NCBI GenBank assembly: GCA_964058805.1
Contig: CAXKVV010000081.1
Coordinates: forward strand, 682,001-746,000
From: Schoenoplectus triqueter
Taxonomy: Eukaryota > Streptophyta > Magnoliopsida > Poales > Cyperaceae
Reading direction: 5' to 3'
Length of the DNA: 64,000 nucleotides
In this document: in pieces, positions 1 to 12,200 of the stretch
How positions within the stretch are numbered: the stretch's first letter is position 1
Layout of the letters: every line of letters begins with the position of its first letter
The notes under the pieces: model-generated
The model's input: the letters and a program-made list of their open reading frames with translations, nothing else
Told to the model about the DNA's origin: nothing
The model's database searches: none
Translations under genes and position numbers: made by a program

Positions 1-590
1 TTAAAAAGAAAATTTTATCTTGTAGAGGAGAATCAGCAATCTTATGATTGCGCAGTTGCTTATAATAAATGTATTAGGCAGTGTGAAAGCTAAAAGCATC
101 TATTGTATTTTTGTGCGTGGTTTTCAAGCTGAAGTTTGAAGTCTCTACGGACAACTTAATAGCTGGCATTGACTTGAAATAATACCACAGCAGTCGTTTT
201 AGAGATTCTAGATTTTACTGCTCAGTACGCTGGGGCAAGGGACAAGTAAAAGAGTGTGGCATTTTACCGAATCCCACTATCAAATTTACTATCAAATGAG
301 ATTTGATAATTATAACTTTAATTTTAAGGATATAGAGGTTAGATAAAATTAAATAATTTATTTAAATTTGACAATGTATTTGACAAGTCACGTAGGCTCT
401 TCGCCCGCCCAGAAAAAAAAACGGAAGAGGAGTTGTATATCGCGCCATCGTGTGCGCTAAAATAATTACAAAATTATCCTTTAGACAATTTCAGCGATGC
501 TGCGTTGATTACCAATTGAGCATCATTGTCTATTTATCTGACATGGCAAGACAATTACGATTTAAGCGATTGTCAAAAATGTCGATACTC
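1..590. other. AT-rich sequence with a MITE-like fragment
   Basis: No gene is visible. Around 255-360 the sequence resembles the stretch at 42141-42260: both carry a run close to ATCAAATGAGATTTGATAA followed by a similar AT-rich tract. They look like diverged copies of one MITE. No clean ends or TSD could be fixed here. Confidence 0.4.
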
Positions 591-593
591 TAA

Positions 594-855
594 GAGCATC
601 TACATTGGTGACAATTGTTAAAAGTAAAAATTTATGTTAAGTCATAAAATTGATAATTTTTTTAAGAGTGATATCTCTAAATAGAATGAAATTGTCAAAA
701 TGGTATTGTCGTAATTAATTTTTTATTTCTTCGCTGACATAGTTTGTCAAATTGACTGTCAAATTTAGATAATTATCTAATTTTAGCTAGTCTCTTCATC
801 CCTGAAATTCAAATGATAATTGTCAAATGAAATTTGACAATGAAATGTGATGCTC
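594..855. mobile_element. PIF/Harbinger-like MITE, 262 bp
   Basis: The element opens with GAGCATCTACATT and closes with the inverted, slightly diverged form ending GATGCTC. It is flanked on both sides by TAA (591-593 and 856-858). A 3-bp TAA duplication is typical of Tourist-like PIF/Harbinger MITEs. The interior is AT-rich and non-coding. Ends and duplication are read directly; the superfamily assignment is inferred from them. Confidence 0.65.
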
Positions 856-2360
856 TAATGACTGCTCATGCTGTCATAACTGCCACTCATACTGTCACAC
901 ACACACAAGCACGTTACACTCAGAATTATTGGAACTATTTAGGTCATATAAAAAAATACTATAATATTAGAATATGATCTGGAATTTCGATTTAAATCAA
1001 TATTCAATCACATATTTAGTTAACACAGACGGATGTAGTATGAAAGCGGATGATGCCAGACTCCAAATAGAAAATAGACCAAATGACAAATGCCAACCAC
1101 AACCACAAGACATATCTACAGTTGCAACGTGTGAATAACACGCAACCGCGTTGAGTGATAATTAATTAGCGGCATCGAATCCAAACCGTGGAAATAAAAT
1201 CACTTGTTTTTGGTTCCTTGGAATCTTGACGTGCCAAATAGTTGACCAAGCAAACTTTCTTTGTTTTCTTATGGCAATGTGCCAAGGTATAATAACCAGC
1301 GAACCACCGCCCGTTAACTCACCACTTAAACATTCTTTATAAACTTTTTCACATACATATTAATGCATATTTATCCATAATGCCAATGTTCACCTGTTTA
1401 ATTAAAACATAACCGTCGACATCAGTCATTCAATTTTTATCAAATCAAATACGTTTTTACAATTGTTAATAGTTGTCTTGATAGTTTGAATTAGTCTTTC
1501 GGATCACTAAGATTGCACAATTAATTAATATTACATCAATAAAAATTTGATCACAGTATCAATGCATAGTTACTACTTATTAATTATTATTTTTTAAGTT
1601 GGTCACCAATAGTTGGAGTCAGTTCAATGATTGAGAGCTCCATATAATATTCCTAGCGCCAAAGTTTCAAACTAATAGCATCTGATCGTCAAGAGGCTAA
1701 AAAATGGACTTGTAGAAGAAGTCTTTGAAATGTCAACCCTTTAAACTCAATCGACCGCTTGTTTGTAAGCGACCTCGGACCAATAAAAAAATCAAAGATA
1801 TGCGTATGCCAAGTTGGCTATATTTTTTCCCTTATTCCAAATAAACCTGGTGAATCCTCGAAAAAAAATATTAGTTTATTTGTAAACGTTAATGAAATAT
1901 TATATGTCATTATCTTGTGAACTAGAAGGCTGATTGCAACAAGGAAATGCCAACTCGAAAGGATTCAACAATTTCCCACTGATCTTTTTTTTTTATTTAC
2001 GCCTCAGCGTTTGCCAACTGGTTCTAAATTAAGATTGAGGAGGATACATTGACAATAGTAATGATACACTATTAATTGTATAAAAAATTTCATATGCAAC
2101 GACAAAAAGAATTGTATCATTTAGAAAGAAATATACCTAATATATTAGGAATATCATATATACTTTTAAATGAATGATGTAATATAACTAAAAAAATCTT
2201 GAAACTCAATCATTTTAATTTCAATAAAATTTGTTAAATAATATAGCTTAACTATAAGAATCATTTATGAGATTTGATTTTCTTAACTTTTTAACATTCT
2301 TAAAGAATTTGTCGCTTATTAGATTTGTCAGATAACATTTTTGTTGAATATTATATTATG
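856..2360. other. Intergenic, nothing recognised
   Basis: AT-rich sequence with stops in all frames. I see no gene, RNA or delimited repeat. Confidence 0.5.
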
Positions 2361-2765
2361 AGGATGATTCAAATGTCTTATTTTTTTGTCTCAGTCATGT
2401 CTCTACTTTTTAAATTTTTAATAATTTAAAATTTAAATTTCAAAATAAGAATATTAGATTTGATCTATATTATATGTTTTTGATACACATAAAAATATTC
2501 ATTTTTCACTTTCATTTTATATAAATCAATAATTTATAAAATCAACATCCATAAATTAATCAAATTAGTACATTTTTCATAAGCTCTTGTTATCAATAAC
2601 ATAATATTCAAATGTTATAATTTTAACTTATACATAAAAAAAATTACCTAAATCAAATCTAATTGTTTTATTTTGATATTTCAATTTTAAATTTTGAGTT
2701 ATTAGAAATTTAAAAAGTTGAGGCATGATTAAGACAAAAAACAATTGAGGCATTCGAATGCTTTT
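2361..2765. repeat. Palindromic MITE-like element
   Basis: The left arm (about 2361-2465) and right arm (about 2655-2765) are imperfect inverted repeats. For example, GTCTCAGTCATGTCTC near 2390 pairs with the gaggcatgattaagac stretch near 2720. This is a foldback structure of about 400 bp. Exact ends and TSD were not resolved. Confidence 0.5.
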
Positions 2766-3591
2766 ATTATATTATAGTTAAGATTATTGAAGGTTAATAA
2801 CAAGTTTAATTTTGATGTATTACCTAAGAAATCGGAAATTTTCAACATATGACCCAAAGAAACAAACTAATTAACTCATATTGAAGTAGTTCATAAAAAT
2901 ACTTTGGTAAATTAAATCTGCGAAAACATGTACAAATGTTATCCGTATTAAAAGTTGGTACACTTACATCTTCACCTAATTTAAATAGTTCTTGAATTAG
3001 TGCTAAAACGAAAGATTTTTATTGCAAAAGGATAGAAAAGTCTAAACTTTATAGCGGAGGGATGTTGAACGAATTAAATACAGTTAAATGAATGTATTAT
3101 TCTGGTTAATCCGAACAATTATCATAGACCTTTCGACTAGATGAGAGCAACTGAAATCCGAACAGTAGATTAATAATTTAATATACTGCTAAGTCCTAAT
3201 ATTATTTTTTTTGTTTAAATATTTTTCCTATTGATAATAAATTAATAATAGCTTTTCTGTTGTGACCCCGCTGATATCGTTATCAGTTAATTATTAGTTT
3301 CCAAGTGCTACTTTTATGGTAAGGGATCCTTGATAATGGGTTATTTTGATCCGAACTTTTTTCTTTTTCCTTATTTTTTTCCAACTTTTTTTTCTAATAT
3401 AACGAGAAATGTGTATACTAAAAAGAGCTGTAAATCCCCTACCACAATAAACTTATTTCCAATATTCAGCTCTAAATGTAGCACCAAAAGGTAATAAATG
3501 ATACGGCAAATTAAATTAGTGCCTGCTTTTCCAAAAAAAAAAAAAAAAAAAAAGACTAAATGCTTCCATTAATCCCAATTACAAAACTAAC
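2766..3591. other. Non-coding; contains a MITE end fragment
   Basis: No exon of the adjoining glutamate receptor gene was found here on the minus strand. The stretch 3322-3352 (GGGATCCTTGATAATGGG and onward) matches the end of the MITE family seen at 32992 and 40588, so it is probably a solo terminus. A poly-A run lies at about 3531-3553. Confidence 0.5.
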
Positions 3592-3892
3592 CTGCTGAAG
3601 AAGCCGAGATGACATCGCTCATGGAATCCCTAAACTCCAATTCAATCCTGGTGGAGAAATTCCCGCTAATTGCGTAGATATCCTCAAGCGCCATTGATAT
3701 GCTCGTTTTGCTTCTCTTTCCAGCCATGGAGCCCAAATCAAGCACCACTCCCACACGAACTGAGCTCCGCGTGGCATTCTGAGCACTCGAGAACGAAAAC
3801 TGGTGCGAAATTAACAAGACGAAAAGGAGAAAGAAGTGCGAGTAAAGAAAGAAAGGAATGCACTCAAGGTGTTTGTGTTTTGCTCTTTCCAT
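3592..3892 (-). CDS. Glutamate receptor-like (GLR) first exon, orphan or 5' end only
   Basis: The exon encodes about 100 residues. A hydrophobic signal peptide (residues about 10-37, ending near SSAQ) precedes RVGVVLDLGS...ISMALEDIYA and FRDS, which is the start of the periplasmic-binding-like ligand domain in plant GLR proteins, most like clade II. The exon ends at a good donor (GCAG|GTTAGT, phase 1), where exon 1 normally ends in these genes. The next exon should read like ALDLI..EVQAIIGP, but no such exon was found in the 3.6 kb left in the window. It is therefore either an orphan exon (gene fragment) or a gene with a very long first intron. Full GLRs are about 900 aa and form calcium-permeable channels. 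Confidence 0.75.
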
Positions 3893-5018
3893 TAGAGGGA
3901 GGCCGGCTCAAAAGCATGGGAATTATTTGGTTGAGCGGAAGAGAAAGCCATTGATTTGTCTTATACTGAACAAAGAACGACTTGTTGGTTTGTTTTATGG
4001 GATGAATATTGAATGGCGAGCATTACGCCAGAATTTATTTATTTAATTTCATTGACTTCGACTCGATCAGTTGTTGTGATTTTGTATTTTGTTCGTGCTA
4101 TTTCTTGATTAATAATCTTGATTTATATATTTGTTTTCTATGCTTTTGGACTTTCTAATTCTTCTCTGTTTTATTTTGCTTGCTCCTTGGAAATAGTAAA
4201 AGAATGATCCTGGCGTACTTCAAGTGCGTTTGTTTGATTTATTCAAAAATACATTTATAATCTAGAATAGAAAAATTATAAATATTTTATTCATTTGTAA
4301 ATAGTACTTCTTTATTTTGAATCAATTTATTAGTCAAAAGGCATTTATCAAATAACTTAAAATATTAATTAATTAAATTTCATATTGAATTTATTTTCAT
4401 ACATGCTAATAACTGAAATTATATATTTTTTTAATTTAAACAACTACTTTAAAATATCGAGACGGTAAACTGATACATGCTATAAATATTAGTATAAGAA
4501 TTAGTCTTTATTCTAGTGATTATGACAAATTCATAATGCATTTTTGTGTAGAAGGTCGTTGGTTAAAAACTCAACTGAATAATATTTGATGAATATTTAA
4601 AAGTTGAGAAACATGATCCCATCTTTATCTTCTTCTTTTTAAAAAAAAAAAAAGCAGCATGAGGAAATCTGCACACTTTGCGCATCACTTGTTAGTTTTC
4701 TACTTCACACTAGTCAAATATTCATTTTCTTAAAATTTTATGATAAACATGGTCTATCCATTATTTGAATTATACCATCAGAATAGGGTAGAATTGATAT
4801 ATATCCTCATATCAATTTTTTAAAAAAAATCATATTGATAATGGATAGTACTTTGCTACTAAAAAATTTCATATGAAGTTGCATGTTATCCTTTTCGCTA
4901 CTAAGAACATTCATGTCACATCCAAAAATATTAATAAAAAACCGGTCGGTAGAGACTTCCCATAAGAAAGGAGATGTCATTTTCTTAAGAATGTACTCTC
5001 AAATTTAGGACATGAAAC
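3893..5018. other. Upstream flank of the GLR exon
   Basis: This would be the promoter side of the GLR exon. The sequence is AT-rich and I saw no further gene or delimited repeat. Confidence 0.4.
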
Positions 5019-5027
5019 GAGAAGAGA

Positions 5028-5458
5028 CAGCGATTTTTTATTATAATTATTTAAATAATTTTAATTTTAATAATAAGTGTGTTAAAATTAAAATTTTAAG
5101 AATACGAATATTGACAGCGCGTCACTGTCAGTGACGCTTTGCAAAGACGTCATTGACAGTGGTGTATTTTTTTTTTACTTCTCAGTTATTTTTTTCTTAA
5201 AAAAACCTATCAACGCCAACGGAAGTGACGCTTCTCTCACTGGTGTCATAGGGCCAACTTAGTCACTCTACGTTTTAAAAAAAATTGAAAGATATCACTT
5301 CCAATGATATCTTTACACAAATGCGCCAGTAAAACTGACGCGTTTACACAGCGTCACTGAAAGCGACTCGATGTTATTCGTATTCTTAAAATTTTAATTT
5401 TTATCACTCTTATTATTAAAATTAAAATTATTTACATAATTATTATAAAAAAAAGCTG
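5028..5458. mobile_element. Mutator-like (MULE) MITE, 431 bp
   Basis: The element begins CAGCGATTTTTTATTATAA and ends with the inverted form TTATAAAAAAAAGCTG. It is flanked by a perfect 9-bp target duplication GAGAAGAGA (5019-5027 and 5459-5467). Nine-base duplications are the signature of Mutator-like elements. Inside the AT-rich arms are several GTCA/TGACGC motifs, including the palindrome GCGTCACTGTCAGTGACGC near 5117-5135. There is no coding capacity. Confidence 0.8.
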
Positions 5459-5467
5459 GAGAAGAGA

Positions 5468-5995
5468 AGACGAGAGGGAAAAAGAGGTGAATGGACTTCA
5501 AGTCTTCAACAAAGGGAGGAGGAAAACTCTCCTATTGACCTATTCATTTCTCTAAAAAAAATTCCAACTTCTATACCGACCAAGTAAAACTGACAAGAGA
5601 TTACGAGAACAGAAAGTGAAATACTGAAATGAAGTTACTCTACCTTTTTTTGTTTTTAGAGGGGATTTATAATTTTAAGTGGGACAAAACGATATTTCTT
5701 ATCCTCTCATTTTTTTATGTGACAAGTGACATCACTCTCTTTAATGTTTTTTATTACCTTTTTCTATTGTATGCATTAAAAAGTGGATAAATCCCTTCTT
5801 TATTATTCAATCGGATCTTGATATCCCACGGGTTGTTGTAAAATTTGTGAGATAAAGCCTACTATCAGAATAATGAGAATGATTTATTCACACGGATGAC
5901 TCTTTTTGCACTAATTTGTTTTTTTTTCTCTCTTGTATTTCTCTTTTCTTTTGTGAAGTGAGTGTTGGAAAAAAATTTGGACGGCTATTTAAAAT
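5468..5995. other. Intergenic, nothing recognised
   Basis: AT-rich sequence without a visible gene or delimited element. Confidence 0.4.
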
Positions 5996-6358
5996 GGGAA
6001 GGGATTACTTTACAATGATTATCTTGATAATTTTGATAATATATTTTTAAATAAATGAAAAAAATCTTATGAATATATTGTTATATTTATAGATTATGGT
6101 GATTCAAATTTCATATAATTTTATTATCATTTGATAGTCCATCAAAGACCGTCAAATTATAACCGTTGTAAATTATAAAAAAAAATTTGATAGTCCTTAA
6201 CAGAGTATCAAACGATAATGAAATTGCATAAAATTTGAATCACCATCAATCTATAGAAGAAAAAAGACATAAGATTTTTTTCTATTTTTAAGATTTTTTT
6301 CTATTTATTTGAAAATAATGATTATCAAAATAACCCATTTTTAAGTGAGCCCCACCCA
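5996..6358. repeat. Palindromic MITE, GGGATCCTTGATAATG family (copy 1)
   Basis: Imperfect inverted repeats enclose about 360 bp: GATTATCTTGATAATTTTG at the left mirrors gattatcaaaataaccc at the right. The centre shares the motif TTATCATTTGATAGTCCATC with copies near 33000, 40600 and 51700. No coding capacity. Ends are approximate. Confidence 0.6.
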
Positions 6359-8349
6359 TTTAACATACACCGAGGAAAGGTATGCAGAAAAAAACAAAGC
6401 GATAAGGAATTAAATTTGAACGCGTGGCTAAATTGCTTTTTTTTTTCTATCGACTTATTATGCCAACTTTGTTTATAATTTTTATAATTTATTGGATTAA
6501 GGTCATCATTGTTTGTTTTAAATTTAATATATAATTATTTCTATTAGACATAACATTTCATATTTATTTACGAAGTTAATATATTTTATGGACAACACCA
6601 ATTTACATATAAGTAAAACTTCCCAACAATACAAATTGTAAATTCATGAATGCATGCACTTGACTCGCCAACGTGCGAGAATTTTTCATGAGTGTCGCCC
6701 CAATTTTATCTTTGACTTCGTCTCAGTCAAGTATTTCGCATCTCTCAGGTATCTTGCTGATGGTTCACATTCAGACTGTTAATTGATTCTTTATTTGTTT
6801 CTTTTCAGAAATATTAGGCTAAAATTGATAAACAAATAAATTTAACTTCCACAATTTACAATATTTGGTATTCATTTCCGCACCGTATATATAGCTAAAT
6901 AACAATTATTTTTAAAAAATGTTTTTGACAAATACAACTTCGAATCTCATTGCGCTTTTGCTGAAACAAGCATAAAATGATTTCACTAGAATTGAAACGG
7001 AAATTGTACTTGGACATTTATAACTTTCCTTCTCAGTAGATGGGAATGAAATCACATGTTATTCCAATTACAAAAATAGGAGGATCAAATTACCATGATC
7101 ATTGGTGCCCATAAAATTAAAGCACGGATCAAATTACCACGATTAAAGCACGGATCTAAAACTATATTGTGTCGTATCGTGTCATATCAGATAGCCATAT
7201 TGTATTGCTGTCAGTCTGTATCGTTCCGTACTGTATTCAACCACGATAAATACGGATTTAAAACTCTAGTCAGACCACATCATTTCATCGATATTTTTTT
7301 ATATAGCATGTCCTGGATATCACTAAACTAGAACCTGTCGAGGTGAGTGATATAATATTTGATACAGTATAATCGTAAGAGACAATTGATGATGGACCGC
7401 TCATCAGTGTGACATAATTTACTGGCCACCGAGTTTGTATTGTATTACTAAATGCATTATTTCCTGTCTCAGCAATATATATATTTGAAGTAGAGGCGAT
7501 TCGCTGATAGTATTGTATTAATAAAATTAGAAGTACTAATGTTCCAAAGTTGTATACCCTGACAACGTACAAAATTTTAGTCACAAAACTTATCTCTGAT
7601 GTTCCAAAATTGTATATCCTGACAGCATAGAAAATTTTAGTTACAAAATTTATCCGTTTTCAAAAATATGATGAATGTTTTTTTTATTAACTAAGAGAAA
7701 GAAAATGGAGATGGTTGATCATGCTCCATCATCATGTTCTATTCTTTCAAAATAATCGTAGATAGTGGGGATAAATTATCTAATTTCACTCATATCAATA
7801 TATAAATGAAATTTAGATATTTTTAAAATAACATAATTATCATCTAATTATATCATATTAAATGCTAAAAAATAATATATATATTTTTTCTAAAGCTCTT
7901 TTTTTTTTGACCTTATCAAATATTTTGATAAATTCAATAATTATACTCTATAATATTTATCTCATAGTATTCGACATGTCTAACATATCAACTGACGAAG
8001 GAATGATTATAGACAAAATCATTTATGATGTGACGTTGTGGGAACTACATTACTTAGCAATGAAATTAAAAAAAACCTTTATTTCATAGATCACAAACGA
8101 TATGTAGCAATATACATTGAAACACCTAAATAATATAGATATTAGTACAATACTTGTAATCTGATCCTAGACAACAACAATTGATTTGAGCTAATTTAAT
8201 GTCACATTTCATAATGATGTAAGATAGGAACATATTATTCTTTTACAATTTCTTTATCTATCTAGAGGTGTTCATTTTGAATATCATCACTTAACAAAAC
8301 CGAAGTTTGGCACAGAAATTCATGTTCTTCACATAGGATCAATAGATAT
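6359..8349. other. Intergenic; short tandem duplication at 7539-7656
   Basis: No gene was found. A unit of about 60 bp starting ATGTTCCAAA is present twice in tandem (7539-7598 and 7599-7656) with a few differences. Short direct repeats built on GCACGGATC lie at about 7122-7158. Confidence 0.5.
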
Positions 8350-8699
8350 CAGCGGGTGTCAATGTGTGGGGCTAGGTTTGGATCGAATTATTATTATTAT
8401 TTTTTATTCGACCTGACTCGTTAAAATTGAATCAAAATTTTTTTGACCCGACCTGACTCAAACAGGTCACAAATCGAGACAACCCGATTCAAATAAAATA
8501 AAATAATTAAGTATATATTAACTATTTTCATATATTTTAAGCAATTTAATATTAAATTATTAATTAGCTTATATAATTTTAATTAGCAATAATCACAAAA
8601 TAAATTAAAAAAAACAATTAAATATGTCAAGTCGGGTCAATCTGTACCCAACCAGTTCAAGTTCAAATCAAATCGGGTTAGAAAGTTTTGACAACCCTG
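8350..8699. mobile_element. Probable hAT-type MITE, about 350 bp
   Basis: The left end CAGCGGGTGTCAA and the right end TTGACAACCCTG are similar in inverted orientation. Inside lie repeated short motifs of the GACCCGACC type (about 8408-8460 and 8630-8690), an architecture shared with the better-defined hAT MITEs in this window. No 8-bp target duplication is evident, so the limits are uncertain. Confidence 0.45.
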
Positions 8700-9291
8700 G
8701 ACATCAATTGAATAATTCATTAATTTGGTGTTGAAGGAGGGATCGAACTCAAGCTAGCTTTTAACGTGATTTATAATTCTAATGAATGTTAGTTTGGCGA
8801 TGGATCTAAACAAGTTCAATTAATTGGTAATTCCTCGCTATCAGGCACTTAGAATGTTTGGCGTAAGCCTTAGAAAATATGAGAAAAAAAGAGGAACCTA
8901 ACGCTCATTCAGTACTCTAAAGACATCTTATAAACTAGCCATAATCAGAATCAAGTACAGAACAACCATCGACTAGAATTCAAAACAAACAACAATCTCA
9001 ACACCTCCATCTCCACCGCATAACCCTTCTTGTGTGCCTTGTATCAAAAGCAACTTTCAAAAACTACATAGATCAAACCTATATTTCTCCAATTTCATTT
9101 TACTCCAGGCATATCAACTGAAAGTCCAAACACACATGGTATTAATCATAAATTAAGAATTCAAGATGAGAGAACGCAGTCTTTTGAAACTAGATAGCTG
9201 TACAAAGCTCCATAAATAATTTTCATGCTGAAGAGAAAAATACTAAACTAGAAACAGATTTTTCCTCTAGAATATGTACCTCAGTGCATGA

Positions 9292-12200
9292 TCATTCTCC
9301 ATTCAACAACAACAAGGAATGATAAGGCACTTTCTTTATTTCAAGAAATGTAGAATACTCATTTGTAAGTGGTTGTCTCCAAGGTTCCCCGTCAATTTGC
9401 AAATATGCACGGTTCCACTGGCCGCCTCTTAATTCCAGCTTTACAGCAGCAGCCTATAAAAATTGATTTGTAAGCAAAAATATATTCAGAAAATAACAAT
9501 GATGCGTGGGCTGGTATGTAGATGATGAAGGTTAAGCTAGATAAGTGAAGTCATGCCAGTAACCAATCAGTTTAGATACAAATTGCATGAGGGCACGTAC
9601 AACCATAACATATGATGAGCAGTAAAAGCTATAAACTAGTATGGTAATAAAGTTCAGTGCAGAAATGGTTCTTACAAAGTTTTGTGGTACAATTCAATTA
9701 CATGTTAAGCACCATTGTATATTAATATATTGTACATGGTTAACATATAAAACCTAAGGAATTACTTAGCTAAATTATGCAAATTGGGATGTTTCTATCT
9801 AGTGTTTCCACAGGGATTGCAGAGCTTTCCAGAAAGTAATTAACTAACCTGAGCAATATGCTTTGCTTTGATGAGCTCAGCCATAACAAAAGAGGCATGC
9901 CACCCTTCCTTAAGCCCAAATATTTCCAACAAGCCATCATCAGCATGTGCTTCTACAAATCCTTTCTGCAAATCCAGGAACAAATATGTTCAGATTTTAG
10001 TGTCTAGGTATTATATAAAAATGAGCATATTGTTTTCATTTTTCAATTCTTTTACCTCCAGCCAAGTGTTAAACACAATTAAGCTTGCCACTAAAAAGTA
10101 TTTATGGGCCCTCTAGCATAAAATGATAACCTGCCTATATATGCCATTAACATTTTTCTAATAGCTTGACTCAAACAAAAAATCACCAACCTTTTCTAGA
10201 TAGTCAGGTTTTAGATCTCCCCAAGGATGTCTTCCACTTCCGTAATTGTATAGATTTAAACAAACAAGTGATCTTACACTGCATGAAGAAAATTATCAAC
10301 TCCATGTGTGTCAATAACAGAACCTAAAAGATAAACAAACTGACAAAACACAAATGGCAGTAATGGCTCTTAGTATTGAACGGCTAGCTAAACCATTAAA
10401 GTAATGCCATAATTCATTTTGAAGGGTAAAGTAATGACATACTTTATATATGAAGAATAGACTAATGCCATATTTATATGTGCATAATCTACAAAGCACA
10501 ACTAAGTTACTTGCCTTGGATGAATTTGAATTTGCTCCCACTCAGAGCAATTTACTCTTTTGATAAAGAGACGCATAATATTCTTAAGACCCCTGCATAG
10601 TCCCACAGAAAATAGCAATGTTAAAGGAACATATTAAAGTAATCATTATTTCAAAAAAAAATAGAAGTACTATTGTCTGATTAAAAAGGAAGCTTGGGTC
10701 AGGTCTGATTGGTGCGAACTTCTCATCCTTTCAGATAAATTCAATTCAATATGACAGGACATTCCATAACAGGGTCTGGTTTTAAATGTTGCTGGACATC
10801 ACATTAGTCAGGTTTGACCGGATCATAGTGAAGGAGGGGTGGCCATCCTAATAATTTCTGGTTAGGGATGAGAACTCAGGGTCCCATCAGGTTATCTTTT
10901 TCATTCAGGTTGGGTTTTTTGTTTGGATCCTTCTTTTTTCTTTTGCTAATCATTTTGGTTTGCATTTAATTATGATGTGCCTGGCTTTTGAGATCTGGTG
11001 GGGTTATGGTTTCTCTGGTCAGGTTCAACCATTCAAGCTAATAAAAAGTTACTTAATCCAGGCAGTTGATATTTCAAAATAATTAGTTCAGCTTTTGATG
11101 CTGGGCAGGAGGGGTTTTTGAAGGTTACAACACAAGATAGGTTACCTCAAGTTTGGAGTCGCCGCACAAGGCGTACAAAACCACCCTTGGGTGCAACTGT
11201 ATCCGGCATATATCAACTAATAAAGGAAAGAAAAAAATAATTTTTGGTAAAGAACACACAAAAACATACATATAAAGAAAATCAATATAGTTCTATATAT
11301 CCATTTGACAGGGAAGAGAATAGATGAATGGATTTTCTCATAGCCCACCAAAGAACGAAGTACCCATTATTAACAGTATACACAAAAATATGACCCGAAA
11401 TCAAAATTTTCAAACACCATGAGTCATTGACCAGCACTGGTTAAACTGTGGTAACCATGCCTTCTGAGCAGGTATGCCCTTCTATACAGAAGAAAATGAT
11501 GTACCTTATTTGCAACTGGGCCCTGTGCAAGGTAAGGCTTCTCATTACGCAGATGATGGAACCCATAGGCCACTTGAGCATCCATTCCTTTAGGCAAAAA
11601 TATTTAGCCACGATTAATATCATATGATAAAGTAGGAACAAGATAATAAATTTCACTCTGCCTGTACAGTCTACACAGCATGTCCCAAGGCACGAAAAAG
11701 AATGAGGGTTGTGTTGGGTGTAGCGAGCCAACATAACAATATATCTTTTCTTATGGAAATGAAATTCAATGTGTTTCATTTCTAGCCTACCCCAACAGGT
11801 TTGGGAATAAAGGCTTTGAAGAAGAAGAAGTACAAGCACATCAACATTACACTTGAATGGACAACAGGACAAGGTGTCCAGCTGCAGGATAACTAGTGAG
11901 TGCGACTGTTGTTCCTCCATAAGTAGCAAGTTCAAAAACTCAAAGGTGCAAAGAGAGCTGGTAATTTTAGGGAATCTTCTCTAGGGAGACAAGCTCACTT
12001 GGGAGTTACTTTTAGAAAGCGAAATTTGATTGGATCATAGTGAAGGAGGGTGGCCATCCTAATAATTTCTAGTTACGGATGAGAGCTCAGGGTCCCATCA
12101 GGTTATCTTTTTCATTCAGGTTGGGTTTTTTGTTTGGATCCTTCTTTTTTCTTTTGCTCATTTTGGTTTGCATTTAATTATGATGTGCCTGACTTTTGAG

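Noticed and set aside
11441..11935. Minus-strand ORF of 164 codons
   Set aside because: It is exon 7 of the kinase gene read through into introns 6 and 7; splice sites and family similarity define only 11587-11505 as coding.
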